Assembly: GCF_051851475.1 (NCBI RefSeq)
Contig: NZ_JBPUSJ010000005.1
Span: 62,001-126,000, forward strand
Source: Carboxylicivirga taeanensis
GTDB lineage: Bacteria; Bacteroidota; Bacteroidia; Bacteroidales; Marinilabiliaceae
Direction of reading: 5' to 3'
DNA: 64,000 bases
Part shown: positions 1 through 7,912 of the stretch, piece after piece
Layout of the letters: each line of letters begins with the position of its first letter
How positions within the stretch are numbered: the first letter of the stretch is position 1
The notes under the pieces: model-generated
The model's input: the letters and a program-made list of their open reading frames with translations, nothing else
Database searches by the model: none
What the model was told of the DNA's origin: nothing
Position numbers and translations under genes: made by a program

Positions 1-280
1 TGCCTTTTAGTTGCTGGTGGTAGTTGCTGATAACCTGCTGGTTGATTTTTGTAATTTTGTCAGATGTTGCTGCTTCAACATAGAAACTAAGGTCAATTTT
101 ACCTCGTGATAGTTGTTTGCCTAACAGGCTTCTCACCTCAATTTCTTTTTCCCGGTATAGGTTTGGAAGGCGTGTGTTTAAGTCCAGTTGTTTACTGTTT
201 AGCGATTTAATTTCAATGCTAATTTTTTTGTTTGGAAGCTCACAAACAGCTTTCCCATAACCGGTCATTGATTGAATCAT
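1..280 (-). CDS. yicC: YicC family protein, N-terminal part (cut by window edge)
   Basis: Read on the minus strand from the ATG at 280, the protein begins MIQSMTGYGKA, the hallmark start of the YicC family. The 93 residues visible go on with the family's conserved IEIKSLNSKQLDLNTRLP stretch. YicC proteins are cytoplasmic stress-linked endoribonucleases; in E. coli the protein promotes degradation of a small RNA (family knowledge). The C-terminal two thirds lie outside the window. A Bacteroidota-type -7 element lies 27 nt upstream, so the gene probably has its own promoter. The identification is strong despite truncation because the N-terminal signature is so specific. Confidence 0.9.
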   Translation of the reverse strand, partial: MIQSMTGYGKAVCELPNKKISIEIKSLNSKQLDLNTRLPNLYREKEIEVRSLLGKQLSRGKIDLSFYVEAATSDKITKINQQVISNYHQQLKG

Positions 281-306
281 AAGTCTCTATTATTACATAT
301 AAAGCG

Positions 307-314
307 CAAAGGTA
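307..314 (-). promoter_or_regulatory. -7 element of the yicC promoter
   Basis: On the minus strand this reads TACCTTTG, a full match to the Bacteroidota primary-sigma -7 consensus TAnnTTTG, 26 nt before the yicC ATG. No clear TTTG -33 box is seen at the usual distance, so this rests on one half of the promoter. The rest of 281-522, between yicC and the divergent fasciclin gene, is AT-rich and shows nothing else. Confidence 0.5.
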
Positions 315-522
315 ATCTTTTTCCACTACTTGGCTAAGTAAAAGTTTAAGGCATCAAGCACGTTTTTTTCAATCTAAATAAGAAGTTTAAAATATTGGTA
401 ATTAGGTAGTAGTATTTAGAACTTCTTCGATTGTTCAATTAAAGTATAAAAAGATTAAACAAAAAATACCAGACGTGGTTTACCTATTAAATCACCAATT
501 AATTAATCTAAATATTAAGGAC

Positions 523-1896
523 ATGAAACGAGTAATTGAAAATTTCGGAAAAAACAGTTGGATGCTACTTCTAATTTTAGGCTTAGCTTTTATAAATGTA
601 AGTTGTGATGATGATGACGATGATTCAGGTACTAATGAGCCGATGCCTGAAGTGCCAATGACGATAACTGATATTGCAGCTGGTAATGCTGATTTCAGCA
701 CCCTGGTAGCCGCACTAAAAAAAGTGGGTTTGGATGATGATTTAGCATCAGAAGATAACAGTTTTACAGTGTTTGCTCCCACCAATGCCGCTTTTAACGA
801 TTTGTTGGATGAATTAGGACTAAGTGGCTTAGAGGATGTGCCGAACGACGTACTGACAGATATTTTAATGTATCATGTTGTTTCAGGATCTCAAATGGCC
901 TCCGCTTTTCAAACTGGTTATTACAATTCATTAAGTGATGGGCCCATGGAGGGCTATGGACTATCTTTTTATGTGGATATGACCGATAAAGTTATTAATG
1001 GACGGGCGGCCATTACAGCTACCGATATTAAGGCTGACAACGGAGTTATTCATGTTATTGACAAAGTGATGTTGCCAATGACCATTACTGATCACGCAGT
1101 TGCCAACCCGAATTTCTCAGCTTTGGTAGCTGGTGTTTCAAAGGCCGAATTAGTGGCTGCATTAGATGATAATGAGGCTATGTATACCGTTTTTGCACCT
1201 ACCAACGATGCTTTTAACAACTTATTTACAGAATTTGGAGTGACTCTTGATGACCTCTCCAAAGAAACTTTGTCATCGGTTATTTTATATCACGCACTAG
1301 GAAGCTTTGTTTCGTCTTCAATGGTTGAGAGTGGCTATGTGCCCACATTAAGTACAGCTTTTGAGCGCAATATTAGTTTAAAAGTGGATACTGAAGGCGG
1401 CGTCTTTTTGAATACCGACAGTGAGGTGGTTGCCACCGATGTAGTTGCTACAAACGGCATTATTCATGCCATTAATAAGGTGATTTTACCACCAAGTGTT
1501 GTAGATATTGCCATTGATAATACTAATTTTAGCACTTTGGTACAGGCGGTGGTGAAAGCAGAGCTGGTTGATGCGCTTTCAGGTGAAGGGCCATTCACAG
1601 TATTTGCTCCTACCAATGCCGCTTTTGAACAGGTATTTGCTGACCTTGGTATTTCAGGACTTGACGACTTGTCAAAAGAAGATTTGACACCAATATTGCT
1701 GGCTCATGTGGTGAGTGGTAATGTGGCCTCTACCGATTTGAGTACTGGTAACGTTCCAACTCTTAATGAAACAAAAACGCTGGCAGTTGAAGTGAATGGT
1801 GGCGTTACAATTGATGGTGCGATAACTGTTATTGCTGCTGATATTCAGGGAGCGAATGGAATAGTTCACGTTATCGATAAGGTGATTGTTCCTTAA
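523..1896 (+). CDS. surface lipoprotein with three fasciclin (FAS1) domains
   Basis: A 457-residue secreted protein. The ATG at 523 is preferred over an upstream GTG at 475 because it starts directly at a normal lipoprotein signal (MKRVIENF, hydrophobic core, lipobox NVSC). The mature N-terminus is Cys followed by six Asp, fitting the acidic lipoprotein export signal that sends Bacteroidota lipoproteins to the outer face of the outer membrane. Three FAS1 repeats follow, at about residues 46-185, 186-325 and 325-457. Each has the FTVFAPTNAAF-type H1 motif, a YHV/YHA/AHV stretch (H2 region), and ends NGxxHxIDKVxxP. FAS1 domains mediate cell-cell or matrix adhesion (family knowledge). The ligand cannot be told from sequence. 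A clear terminator follows, so it is monocistronic. Confidence 0.9.
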   Translation: MKRVIENFGKNSWMLLLILGLAFINVSCDDDDDDSGTNEPMPEVPMTITDIAAGNADFSTLVAALKKVGLDDDLASEDNSFTVFAPTNAAFNDLLDELGLSGLEDVPNDVLTDILMYHVVSGSQMASAFQTGYYNSLSDGPMEGYGLSFYVDMTDKVINGRAAITATDIKADNGVIHVIDKVMLPMTITDHAVANPNFSALVAGVSKAELVAALDDNEAMYTVFAPTNDAFNNLFTEFGVTLDDLSKETLSSVILYHALGSFVSSSMVESGYVPTLSTAFERNISLKVDTEGGVFLNTDSEVVATDVVATNGIIHAINKVILPPSVVDIAIDNTNFSTLVQAVVKAELVDALSGEGPFTVFAPTNAAFEQVFADLGISGLDDLSKEDLTPILLAHVVSGNVASTDLSTGNVPTLNETKTLAVEVNGGVTIDGAITVIAADIQGANGIVHVIDKVIVP

Positions 1897-1923
1897 TAGT
1901 CGATTTATATTAATCGATGGTCT

Positions 1924-1948
1924 GGGGGCATGCGTGCCCCCATTTTTG
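1924..1948 (+). terminator. Rho-independent terminator of the fasciclin gene
   Basis: A 7-bp GC-rich stem (GGGGGCA / TGCCCCC) with a TGCG loop, followed by ATTTTTG, lies 27 nt after the fasciclin stop codon. Confidence 0.85.
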
Positions 1949-2040
1949 TTCGTGCTTTCATAAGTATTAGTGAACATTATCGAATTCGTAAGCGTTAAAG
2001 TTGCAGCAAATAGAGTGATATTCTAACATTGAGACCAGGT

Positions 2041-2925
2041 ATGGCGTTTTATTCAATTAAAGATTTAGAAAAAATTTCAGGGATTAAAGCCCACACAATA
2101 AGAATTTGGGAGCGTCGCTATAACCTCATAGAGCCACAGCGTACAACAACAAATATTCGCTATTACGACGATGAAGATTTGAAGCGCATACTGAATGTGT
2201 CAATACTGAATCAGAATGGCTACAAAATATCGAAGATTGCTCAGATGGATGCCGGACAACTGCGCGAGCGGGTGATTGATTTGTGTCTGGATACCAAAAA
2301 TACAGATGTGCAGGTCGAAAGTTTGTTGGTCGCTATGCTGGAGATGGACGAGGCAAAGTTCACCAATGTACTCACCAATTCCATTATCAAACAGGGGTTT
2401 GAGGCCACGGTTGAGTCGATTCTTTTTCCTTTTCTGGATAGAATAGGCATACTTTGGCAGGCAGGGACAATAAACCCGGCCCAGGAACATTTCATCTCTA
2501 ATCTGATTCGTCAAAAGTTAATTGTAGCCATTGATAATGAGATGCAAAACTTTATTCCTAAATCGGATAAGAAAGTGGTGTTTTTCCTGCCCGAAAATGA
2601 GCTGCACGAAATTGGCCTGCTGTTCTATAGTTTACTGGCCCGTAAGGAGGGCTTTAATGTGATTTACCTGGGAGCGTCGGTACCCGTTCGTGATTTAAAA
2701 GTTGTTTTCGATGTGCGTAAAGCCGATGCTATGTTTACTGCGTTTGTTTCAGCCCGTAAAAAGGAGGAAATCGAGGAGGTTTTAAAAGAAATCGAAGCAA
2801 ATGTTCCAGCTGTGCCTGCCTTTGTTACGGGCTTACAGATACGTGAGCTAAAGCCGGTATTGCCAAAGCAGTTTCAGGTGATTAGCGATTCGCAGGATTT
2901 CAAAAGCAGGCTGGCCGGCGTTTAA
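2041..2925 (+). CDS. MerR-type regulator with adenosylcobalamin-binding domain (CarH/LitR-like)
   Basis: A 294-residue cytoplasmic transcription regulator. The ATG at 2041 is chosen over a TTG at 2029 because MAFYSIKDLEKISGIKAHTIRIWERRY is the usual start of this family. Residues about 3-70 are a MerR winged helix. Residues about 90-165 match the helical B12-binding cap and contain W139, then nine residues, then E149-H150: the Wx9EH motif that packs over adenosylcobalamin in CarH. A Rossmann-type B12 domain follows with ELHEIG (H189), the ExHxxG lower-ligand motif. CarH proteins are AdoCbl-dependent repressors released by light (family knowledge). No carotenoid, photolyase or B12 gene is adjacent, so the target is unknown; many Bacteroidota carry such proteins as orphans. 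It converges on the MATE gene with a 4-nt gap. Confidence 0.87.
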   Translation: MAFYSIKDLEKISGIKAHTIRIWERRYNLIEPQRTTTNIRYYDDEDLKRILNVSILNQNGYKISKIAQMDAGQLRERVIDLCLDTKNTDVQVESLLVAMLEMDEAKFTNVLTNSIIKQGFEATVESILFPFLDRIGILWQAGTINPAQEHFISNLIRQKLIVAIDNEMQNFIPKSDKKVVFFLPENELHEIGLLFYSLLARKEGFNVIYLGASVPVRDLKVVFDVRKADAMFTAFVSARKKEEIEEVLKEIEANVPAVPAFVTGLQIRELKPVLPKQFQVISDSQDFKSRLAGV

Positions 2926-2929
2926 TCCT

Positions 2930-4273
2930 CTATTTAACTGGCCGTTTGACCACTCCTTTGTACTTCCATCGCCCGGTAAAATAATAAACGAGCGACCCGA
3001 TGAGTCCCATGCTCCAGCCAATAGGGATGGCCCACCAGATGCCGTTGACGCCAAAATGTTTGGAGAGAAAAATGGCGAAGGGTATTCGGATAACCCATAA
3101 GGAAAATAGGGTGATAAACATGGGGATTAAGGTGTCGCCGGCTCCGCGCAGCACGCCATGCATCACAAACATGGTGGAGAAAATCATGTAAAAGGAGCTC
3201 ACAATAACCAGATAGTTGGCGCCGTGATCGATAACAGATTGATCCTGAGTAAAGGCGCTCATCATGTATTCCCCAAAGAAAATAACCGAGAGCATCACCA
3301 TAAGCGACATTCCCCAAGCCATAAACAGGGTGGCCCGTAATCCTTTCTTAATACGATCAACGCGCTGGGCTCCAAGGTTTTGGCCAACAAATGCGGCCAG
3401 AGCACTGGCCAGATTAAGAGCTGGCATGGCCGCCAGAGCATCGATGCGGCTGGCAACCGCGAAAGCGGCAAGTACATCGGTGTCAAAATTATTGACGATG
3501 CGGATGAGGGCCATGATACCCAAAGCTACAAAGGTCTGCTGAAATCCGGTTGGCAGCCCTATGCGGATGCTCTGAAAAAACAATTCCTTATCGAAGCGGA
3601 ACTTGAACACATTGAACGAGATGATCTGGTGCTTTTTATTCAGATAGATAGCTCCCGAAATAAAAGCCCCGGCCTGGGCAATAACGGTGGCATAGGCCAC
3701 GCCGCTAATGCCCCAATTGAACACAACAATAAAAATAATGTCGAGGGCAATGTTTACCACCGTGGCGATCACCATAAAATACAAAGGCGTCATAGAATCG
3801 CCCAAACCGCGAAGGATGGATGAAGTGCCGCTGAATCCGAAGAAGGCAATCATTCCAATCATAAATACATTGAAGTACTCGGTAGCCAAAGGGATTACTT
3901 GCTCTTCAACATGAAGCAGTCTGAATATATCTTCACTGAAAATAATACCGATAGTTGTGATTACGATTGACGCCGCAAACAAAAAAATGTAGGTGGTATC
4001 AATGGTTCGTTTTACCTTTTCCAGGTTTTTGGCGCCAAAGTATTGACTGATGATGATGGTTGCGCCACTGCCAATGCCTATCACAAAGGCAATTAGTGCA
4101 TAAAAGATAGGTGAGGAGGCCCCCAAAGCCGCTAAAGCTTCCTTCCCAAGATAATTACCTACTATAATGCTATCAACCAAGTGGTATAGCTGTTGCAGCA
4201 GGTTACCAAATACCATAGGTAATGCAAATTTAAAGATCAGTTTAGCTTCATTGCCTACGGTCAGGTCTTTCAT
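2930..4273 (-). CDS. MATE family multidrug/Na+ efflux transporter
   Basis: A 447-residue inner-membrane protein with about twelve hydrophobic segments in two similar halves. It begins MKDLTVGNEAKLIFKFALP and continues with LLQQLYHLVDSIIVGNYLG, typical of the NorM/DinF-related MATE exporters of Bacteroidota and Firmicutes. The second half repeats the pattern (GLPTGFQQTFVALG). Family members export cationic drugs or metabolites in exchange for Na+ or H+; the substrate cannot be predicted. It is transcribed away from tryptophanase's 3' end, with a terminator between them, so it is probably a single-gene unit. Its 3' end lies 4 nt from the stop codon of the convergent MerR/B12 regulator and no separate terminator is visible there. 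Confidence 0.93.
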   Translation of the reverse strand: MKDLTVGNEAKLIFKFALPMVFGNLLQQLYHLVDSIIVGNYLGKEALAALGASSPIFYALIAFVIGIGSGATIIISQYFGAKNLEKVKRTIDTTYIFLFAASIVITTIGIIFSEDIFRLLHVEEQVIPLATEYFNVFMIGMIAFFGFSGTSSILRGLGDSMTPLYFMVIATVVNIALDIIFIVVFNWGISGVAYATVIAQAGAFISGAIYLNKKHQIISFNVFKFRFDKELFFQSIRIGLPTGFQQTFVALGIMALIRIVNNFDTDVLAAFAVASRIDALAAMPALNLASALAAFVGQNLGAQRVDRIKKGLRATLFMAWGMSLMVMLSVIFFGEYMMSAFTQDQSVIDHGANYLVIVSSFYMIFSTMFVMHGVLRGAGDTLIPMFITLFSLWVIRIPFAIFLSKHFGVNGIWWAIPIGWSMGLIGSLVYYFTGRWKYKGVVKRPVK

Positions 4274-4388
4274 GGGTTTATTGTAATAGTATTGACAAGT
4301 ACAACCATCAGATGGCTGTTTTGGTTTCAGATGTTTTTATCGGATTACAAAACAAACCAAAAAAACCAGGGGATGCAAAGCTTGTAAT

Positions 4389-4419
4389 AAAAAAAGACTG
4401 ACTCAAAAGTGAGCCAGCC
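4389..4419 (-). terminator. Rho-independent terminator of tryptophanase
   Basis: On the minus strand a 10-bp stem (GGCTGGCTCA / TGAGTCAGTC, with two G-T pairs) with a CTTT loop is followed by TTTTTTTATT, starting 24 nt after the tnaA stop codon. Confidence 0.85.
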
Positions 4420-4443
4420 TTAAGGGTGTGATTGAGTATTAAT

Positions 4444-5835
4444 TTAAACGGTTGCTTTAACAGCAGGTGCTAGTTCAACCGTGAAATGACGCATAATTGG
4501 TGCTTCTTCGAGAATGGCATAGCCACGTGTGATTTCTTTGCGGCGATCAAATACATTTTTAAGCGCTACGGCAATAACATCCATGTGATTATTGGTGTAT
4601 ACCCTGCGCGGAATAGCCAGCCTTAATAGCTCCAATGCCGGATACCTGTTTTCACGTGTGGATGGATCACGATCGGCCAACAGAGTTCCTATTTCAACCC
4701 CGCGAATACCTGCTTCTTTATAAAGTTCAATGGCCAATGTTTGGGCAATAAACTCCTCTTTGGGTAGGTGAGGTAAAAAGCGCTTGGCATCTACAAAAAT
4801 CGCATGGCCGCCAAATGGTTCCTGAACCGGTACGCCAAATTCTTTTAGTTTATTGCCTAAATAGGCCACTTGCTTAATGCGAGTTTCCAGGTAGTCAAAT
4901 TCGGTACCTTCATCCAGTCCCTGTGCCAACGCGTTCATGTCACGACCCGACATGCCGCCATAAGTCACAAACCCTTCGTAGATAATGTTAAACTGGCTGG
5001 CTTTCTTGAATAAATCCTCTTCGCGCAAGGCAATAAAACCACCCATGTTAACAATTGCATCTTTTTTGCTGCTCATGGTCATGCCATCGGCATAGGTGTA
5101 CATTTCTTTTACAATTTCTTTGATGCTCTTATCAGCATAGCCTTCCTCGCGTAGTTTGATGAAATACGCATTTTCAGCAAAGCGGGCTGAGTCAAACAAT
5201 ACCCGGATGCCGTATTGCTTAGCCATAGCATATACTTCGCGAATGTTTTGCATTGATACCGGCTGGCCGCCTGATGAATTACAGGTGACGGTGACAATAA
5301 TCATCGGAATATTTTCTTTGGGATGGCTCCTTAATACGTGTTCCAGTTTATTTAAATCAAGGTTCCCCTTAAACGGATGATCGATGGTTGTGTCAAAAGC
5401 TTCGTCGATGGTGCAATCGATGGCAGTGGCTTTGCGGAACTCGATATGTCCTTTGGTTGTGTCAAAGTGAGAGTTACCGGGTACCACGTTGCCCTCTTTT
5501 ACTAGTGCTGAGAATAAAACGTTTTCGGCTGCGCGGCCCTGGTGAGTAGGCAAAAAATAGTCGAACCCTAGGATGTTTTTAATGGCATTCTTTAAGTTGT
5601 AATACGACGAAGCGCCGGCATAGCTTTCGTCTCCCAGCATCATGGCGGCCCACTGGCGGTCGCTCATAGCACCGGTGCCACTATCGGTTAGCAGATCGAT
5701 AAATACCTGATCGCTTTTGAGGTTAAATAAGTTATACTTCGCCTCCTTGATCCAGGTTTCTCTTTCCTGGCGTGTGCTTTTACGGATGGGTTCAACCATC
5801 TTGATCTTAAACGATTCTGAGAAAGGTAATTCCAT
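4444..5835 (-). CDS. tnaA: tryptophanase (L-tryptophan indole-lyase)
   Basis: A 463-residue PLP enzyme cleaving L-tryptophan to indole, pyruvate and ammonia in the cytoplasm. It aligns end to end with the tryptophanase/tyrosine phenol-lyase family: IDLLTDSGTGAMSDRQWA, PTHQGRAAEN, SSGGQPVSM, DSARFAENAYFIK, and the PLP lysine in MSSKKDA (K258). It is called tryptophanase rather than tyrosine phenol-lyase because it has FDTTKGH, FDSARFAEN and RGVEIG. Tyrosine phenol-lyases have DATRCVEN and an Arg in the RSMERG segment at these places. The gene stands alone, with its own terminator and a leader of about 235 nt carrying a small ORF and hairpins. No tnaB permease is adjacent. Indole made by this enzyme is a common anaerobe signal molecule (knowledge). 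Confidence 0.95.
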   Translation of the reverse strand: MELPFSESFKIKMVEPIRKSTRQERETWIKEAKYNLFNLKSDQVFIDLLTDSGTGAMSDRQWAAMMLGDESYAGASSYYNLKNAIKNILGFDYFLPTHQGRAAENVLFSALVKEGNVVPGNSHFDTTKGHIEFRKATAIDCTIDEAFDTTIDHPFKGNLDLNKLEHVLRSHPKENIPMIIVTVTCNSSGGQPVSMQNIREVYAMAKQYGIRVLFDSARFAENAYFIKLREEGYADKSIKEIVKEMYTYADGMTMSSKKDAIVNMGGFIALREEDLFKKASQFNIIYEGFVTYGGMSGRDMNALAQGLDEGTEFDYLETRIKQVAYLGNKLKEFGVPVQEPFGGHAIFVDAKRFLPHLPKEEFIAQTLAIELYKEAGIRGVEIGTLLADRDPSTRENRYPALELLRLAIPRRVYTNNHMDVIAVALKNVFDRRKEITRGYAILEEAPIMRHFTVELAPAVKATV

Positions 5836-5956
5836 GATGTATATTTTTTTAAGATTTTATAGATAGGACACACTATTAAATTAGTTCATAGCAAAATGCT
5901 ATCTATCAATTTAATAGAATTGTATAATAAGTTTACTTGAAATAAAATGGAGGATA

Positions 5957-6025
5957 GCCGGATTGTAACCAGCCCTTAACAGGTGAATTCGTCCCGGTTT
6001 TTTATGTTGATGAAAACGCGGGCTG
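5957..6025 (-). promoter_or_regulatory. competing hairpins in the tnaA leader RNA (possible attenuator)
   Basis: On the minus strand CAGCCC (6025-6020) can pair with GGGCTG (5975-5970), closing a 44-nt loop. The same GGGCTGG segment can instead form a short hairpin, GCTGG-TTACAAT-CCGGC (5973-5957). The two pairings share bases, so they exclude each other. The 5' arm lies inside the small leader ORF and its stop codon directly abuts the 3' arm, so ribosome position on that ORF could choose between folds. The 7-nt loop resembles a tRNA T-loop. Pairing is seen in the sequence; the regulatory role is inferred. Confidence 0.5.
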
Positions 6026-6056
6026 ATAAAGCAGATTGTATGTTAGTTCTTAACAT
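5976..6056 (-). CDS. 26-codon leader peptide ORF upstream of tryptophanase
   Basis: An ATG at 6056 opens a 26-codon frame ending in TAA at 5976, about 14-15 nt after the predicted transcription start and 140 nt before tnaA. The peptide ends NRDEFTC and contains no Trp, so it is not a copy of the enterobacterial TnaC peptide, which needs a Trp and a terminal Pro for stalling (knowledge). Placement between a strong promoter match and competing hairpins suggests a translated leader that controls tnaA. No homology is claimed. Codon statistics cannot decide for so short a frame. Confidence 0.4.
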   Translation of the reverse strand: MLRTNIQSALSARVFINIKNRDEFTC

Positions 6057-6061
6057 CTGAA

Positions 6062-6106
6062 CAGCAATTATTGCTGCAAATTTAAAAAACAATCAATATC
6101 ATCAAA
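6062..6106 (-). promoter_or_regulatory. tnaA promoter with a palindrome at the start site
   Basis: On the minus strand TTTG (6106-6103), 18 nt, then TAAATTTG (6084-6077) match the Bacteroidota -33/-7 consensus. The start site should fall near 6070. A perfect interrupted palindrome CAGCAAT-A-ATTGCTG (6076-6062) covers it and could be a repressor site or a 5' hairpin in the transcript. A second inverted repeat, ATAGCA-AAA-TGCTAT, lies nearer the gene at 5888-5902. Confidence 0.65.
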
Positions 6107-6333
6107 AAAATGCAGCCGTAAATTGCCATAAATCATGTTCTTTTCTTCTATAGCAACCAGGTAGGACGAGCACGCATAAAATGTTTGTCATGTGGCACGA
6201 CGGCTTTTTATTGGATGTAATACCGAAGTGTTTAAACAAGATAAATCGCTATGTGGTTTACGAAATGAACATTTCAGGCAACTTTTTAACACTTTCAAGC
6301 GCTTATCACTACCATGAATATGATATATCCTGC

Positions 6334-6341
6334 TATTTTTG
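6334..6341 (+). promoter_or_regulatory. -7 element for the DUF3078 gene
   Basis: TATTTTTG matches TAnnTTTG and puts the start site near 6347. That is downstream of an in-frame ATG at 6314 but upstream of the one at 6383, which supports the later start of the gene. No -33 box is evident. Confidence 0.4.
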
Positions 6342-6382
6342 CTTTTTATTCGCAAAACAGCAAATTGTTCTATAGCTTCGAA

Positions 6383-7810
6383 ATGAATTATTGTATCAAA
6401 ACATACCTATTGGTTTTTTGCATCACCAGCTTTATTGGCCTCAATACTCAGCCGGTGAATGCCCAGTTAGGGGCAGTAAAATGGGGGTATTTAGTGGATG
6501 ATTCTGAGGAGACTTATTGGCAGAAAAAATTTTATAAGTACGCCAATAAAACATATCCGGTATTTGATCGGCTTGTTTTAGCCGATCTTATAAAGCAGCG
6601 GGTTGAAAAAGAGCAGTTGTTTACTGCCAGCTTGTTTCCTCCGCTTGTGAATTACACCGTGGAAACGTATAAGTTTGATGCTAAATTTAGAGTGCCAGAT
6701 TTTCCAGCTATTAATTTTGAACCGCAATACTCCACCCGAAGCAACATTGAAAAGTATCAGACATTCGTCAATTCGAAGCAATATGCCAGGAAGAGTGAAG
6801 AGCTGTTTGAACAACAATATTTTCTATCAGAAGCGCGCCAGAACTATATATATAGCCACCTGGATAAAATAGAACTTTCCTGGGATTCCATTCCGAATCC
6901 GCTCAAAATTGGGGAAGATGGCTACCTAAAGAGACGTTCGGCTCGGGAAGGCATCAGTATGCTTTTGCGTGATCATTCCTTTGAGACACATCCAAGTCTG
7001 GAAAAAGTGAAATTTAAATCCGGGCCGTGGACTTTTCAGGGAACCGAAAATATTTTATTCTCACAAGGCTATGTCGATAACTGGGTGAAAGGAGGCGAAA
7101 GTAATATTAGTTTGGGGAGTGACCTGCGTTTAACGGCCAACTACAAAAAGGGGAAACACGATTGGGATAACTACATTATTCATAAGGTAGGAATTATTTC
7201 CACTGAGGTTGAAAAGGGGAAGGTGAATACCGACCTGATCGAATTGAATACAAAGTACGGGCACAAGGCTTCTGAAAAGTGGTACTATAGTTTTCTGTAT
7301 AATTTTAAAACGCAGCTCTTCTATGGCTACGATAAAAACGATGTGGAAAAAGAAAATCCCGTTTCCGGATTTCTGGCTCCTGCGTACATGTCATTTGCAA
7401 TTGGTATGGATTATAAGCCCAATAGTAAGTTTACCCTGCTTTTGTCGCCAATTACCTCGCGTTTAACCCTTGTTGCAGATACAGTAAAGTTTGATCAGAC
7501 CAAATTTGGGGTGCCGCTCGATAAGTCAAGTCATATAGTAAATGGTATTTCCGTGGTTAATAGCTTGTCCTACGAAGTAGCAAGAGGTGTTAAGATATCA
7601 TCTCGTCTGGATGCCTTTTACCAATACCTTGGTAAGCCCAAAAAGGGAGAGGAGCGTCAGGTGCAGGTAGACTGGGAGGTTATTGCTGATTTGCGCATAA
7701 ATCGGTTTTTATCAACAAGAATATTAGGGCATTTGAGGTATTTTACAAACGAGTCCAACAAAGTCCAGATAAGGGAGAATTTCAACATCACTTTTAGTTA
7801 TAATTTTTAA
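6383..7810 (+). CDS. DUF3078 outer-membrane beta-barrel protein
   Basis: A 475-residue exported protein. The ATG at 6383 gives a clean signal peptide (MNYCIKTYLLVFC... ending VNAQ); an earlier ATG at 6314 would bury it. The C-terminal half, from about residue 200 (WTFQGTENILFSQGYVDNWVKGG, then repeated strands of alternating polar and hydrophobic residues) matches the Bacteroidota DUF3078 family. The protein ends NITFSYNF, with the terminal aromatic residue usual for outer-membrane barrels. The N-terminal about 180 residues are less conserved and rich in Tyr, Lys and Glu. Function of the family is unknown. It has no operon partners, as tnaA diverges upstream and a terminated non-coding stretch follows. 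Confidence 0.8.
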   Translation: MNYCIKTYLLVFCITSFIGLNTQPVNAQLGAVKWGYLVDDSEETYWQKKFYKYANKTYPVFDRLVLADLIKQRVEKEQLFTASLFPPLVNYTVETYKFDAKFRVPDFPAINFEPQYSTRSNIEKYQTFVNSKQYARKSEELFEQQYFLSEARQNYIYSHLDKIELSWDSIPNPLKIGEDGYLKRRSAREGISMLLRDHSFETHPSLEKVKFKSGPWTFQGTENILFSQGYVDNWVKGGESNISLGSDLRLTANYKKGKHDWDNYIIHKVGIISTEVEKGKVNTDLIELNTKYGHKASEKWYYSFLYNFKTQLFYGYDKNDVEKENPVSGFLAPAYMSFAIGMDYKPNSKFTLLLSPITSRLTLVADTVKFDQTKFGVPLDKSSHIVNGISVVNSLSYEVARGVKISSRLDAFYQYLGKPKKGEERQVQVDWEVIADLRINRFLSTRILGHLRYFTNESNKVQIRENFNITFSYNF

Positions 7811-7899
7811 TTTCATTGAAAATCAAGGGGTAAAAATCAAAGGATATCTGTTTTAACTTCTTTTAACTTTCGTTATTATGCGTTAGAAATAAAACCAAC

Positions 7900-7907
7900 T
7901 ACATTTG
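7900..7907 (+). promoter_or_regulatory. -7 element upstream of a possible small RNA
   Basis: TACATTTG, a full TAnnTTTG match, lies 90 nt after the DUF3078 stop codon with no open frame immediately downstream. No good -33 TTTG is seen at 19-21 nt. Confidence 0.45.
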
Positions 7908-7912
7908 CAATG

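Noticed and set aside
3380..3823. Plus-strand frame of 147 codons inside the MATE gene
   Set aside because: It lies wholly opposite a clear transporter gene and has a low-complexity charged composition typical of antisense frames.
4444..5835. Tyrosine phenol-lyase instead of tryptophanase
   Set aside because: Residues that separate the two (FDSARFAEN, VEIG) follow the tryptophanase pattern and the phenol-lyase Arg is absent.
6181..6375. 64-codon frame upstream of the DUF3078 gene
   Set aside because: No domain or signal, and it runs into the start of the DUF3078 gene in another frame across that gene's predicted promoter.
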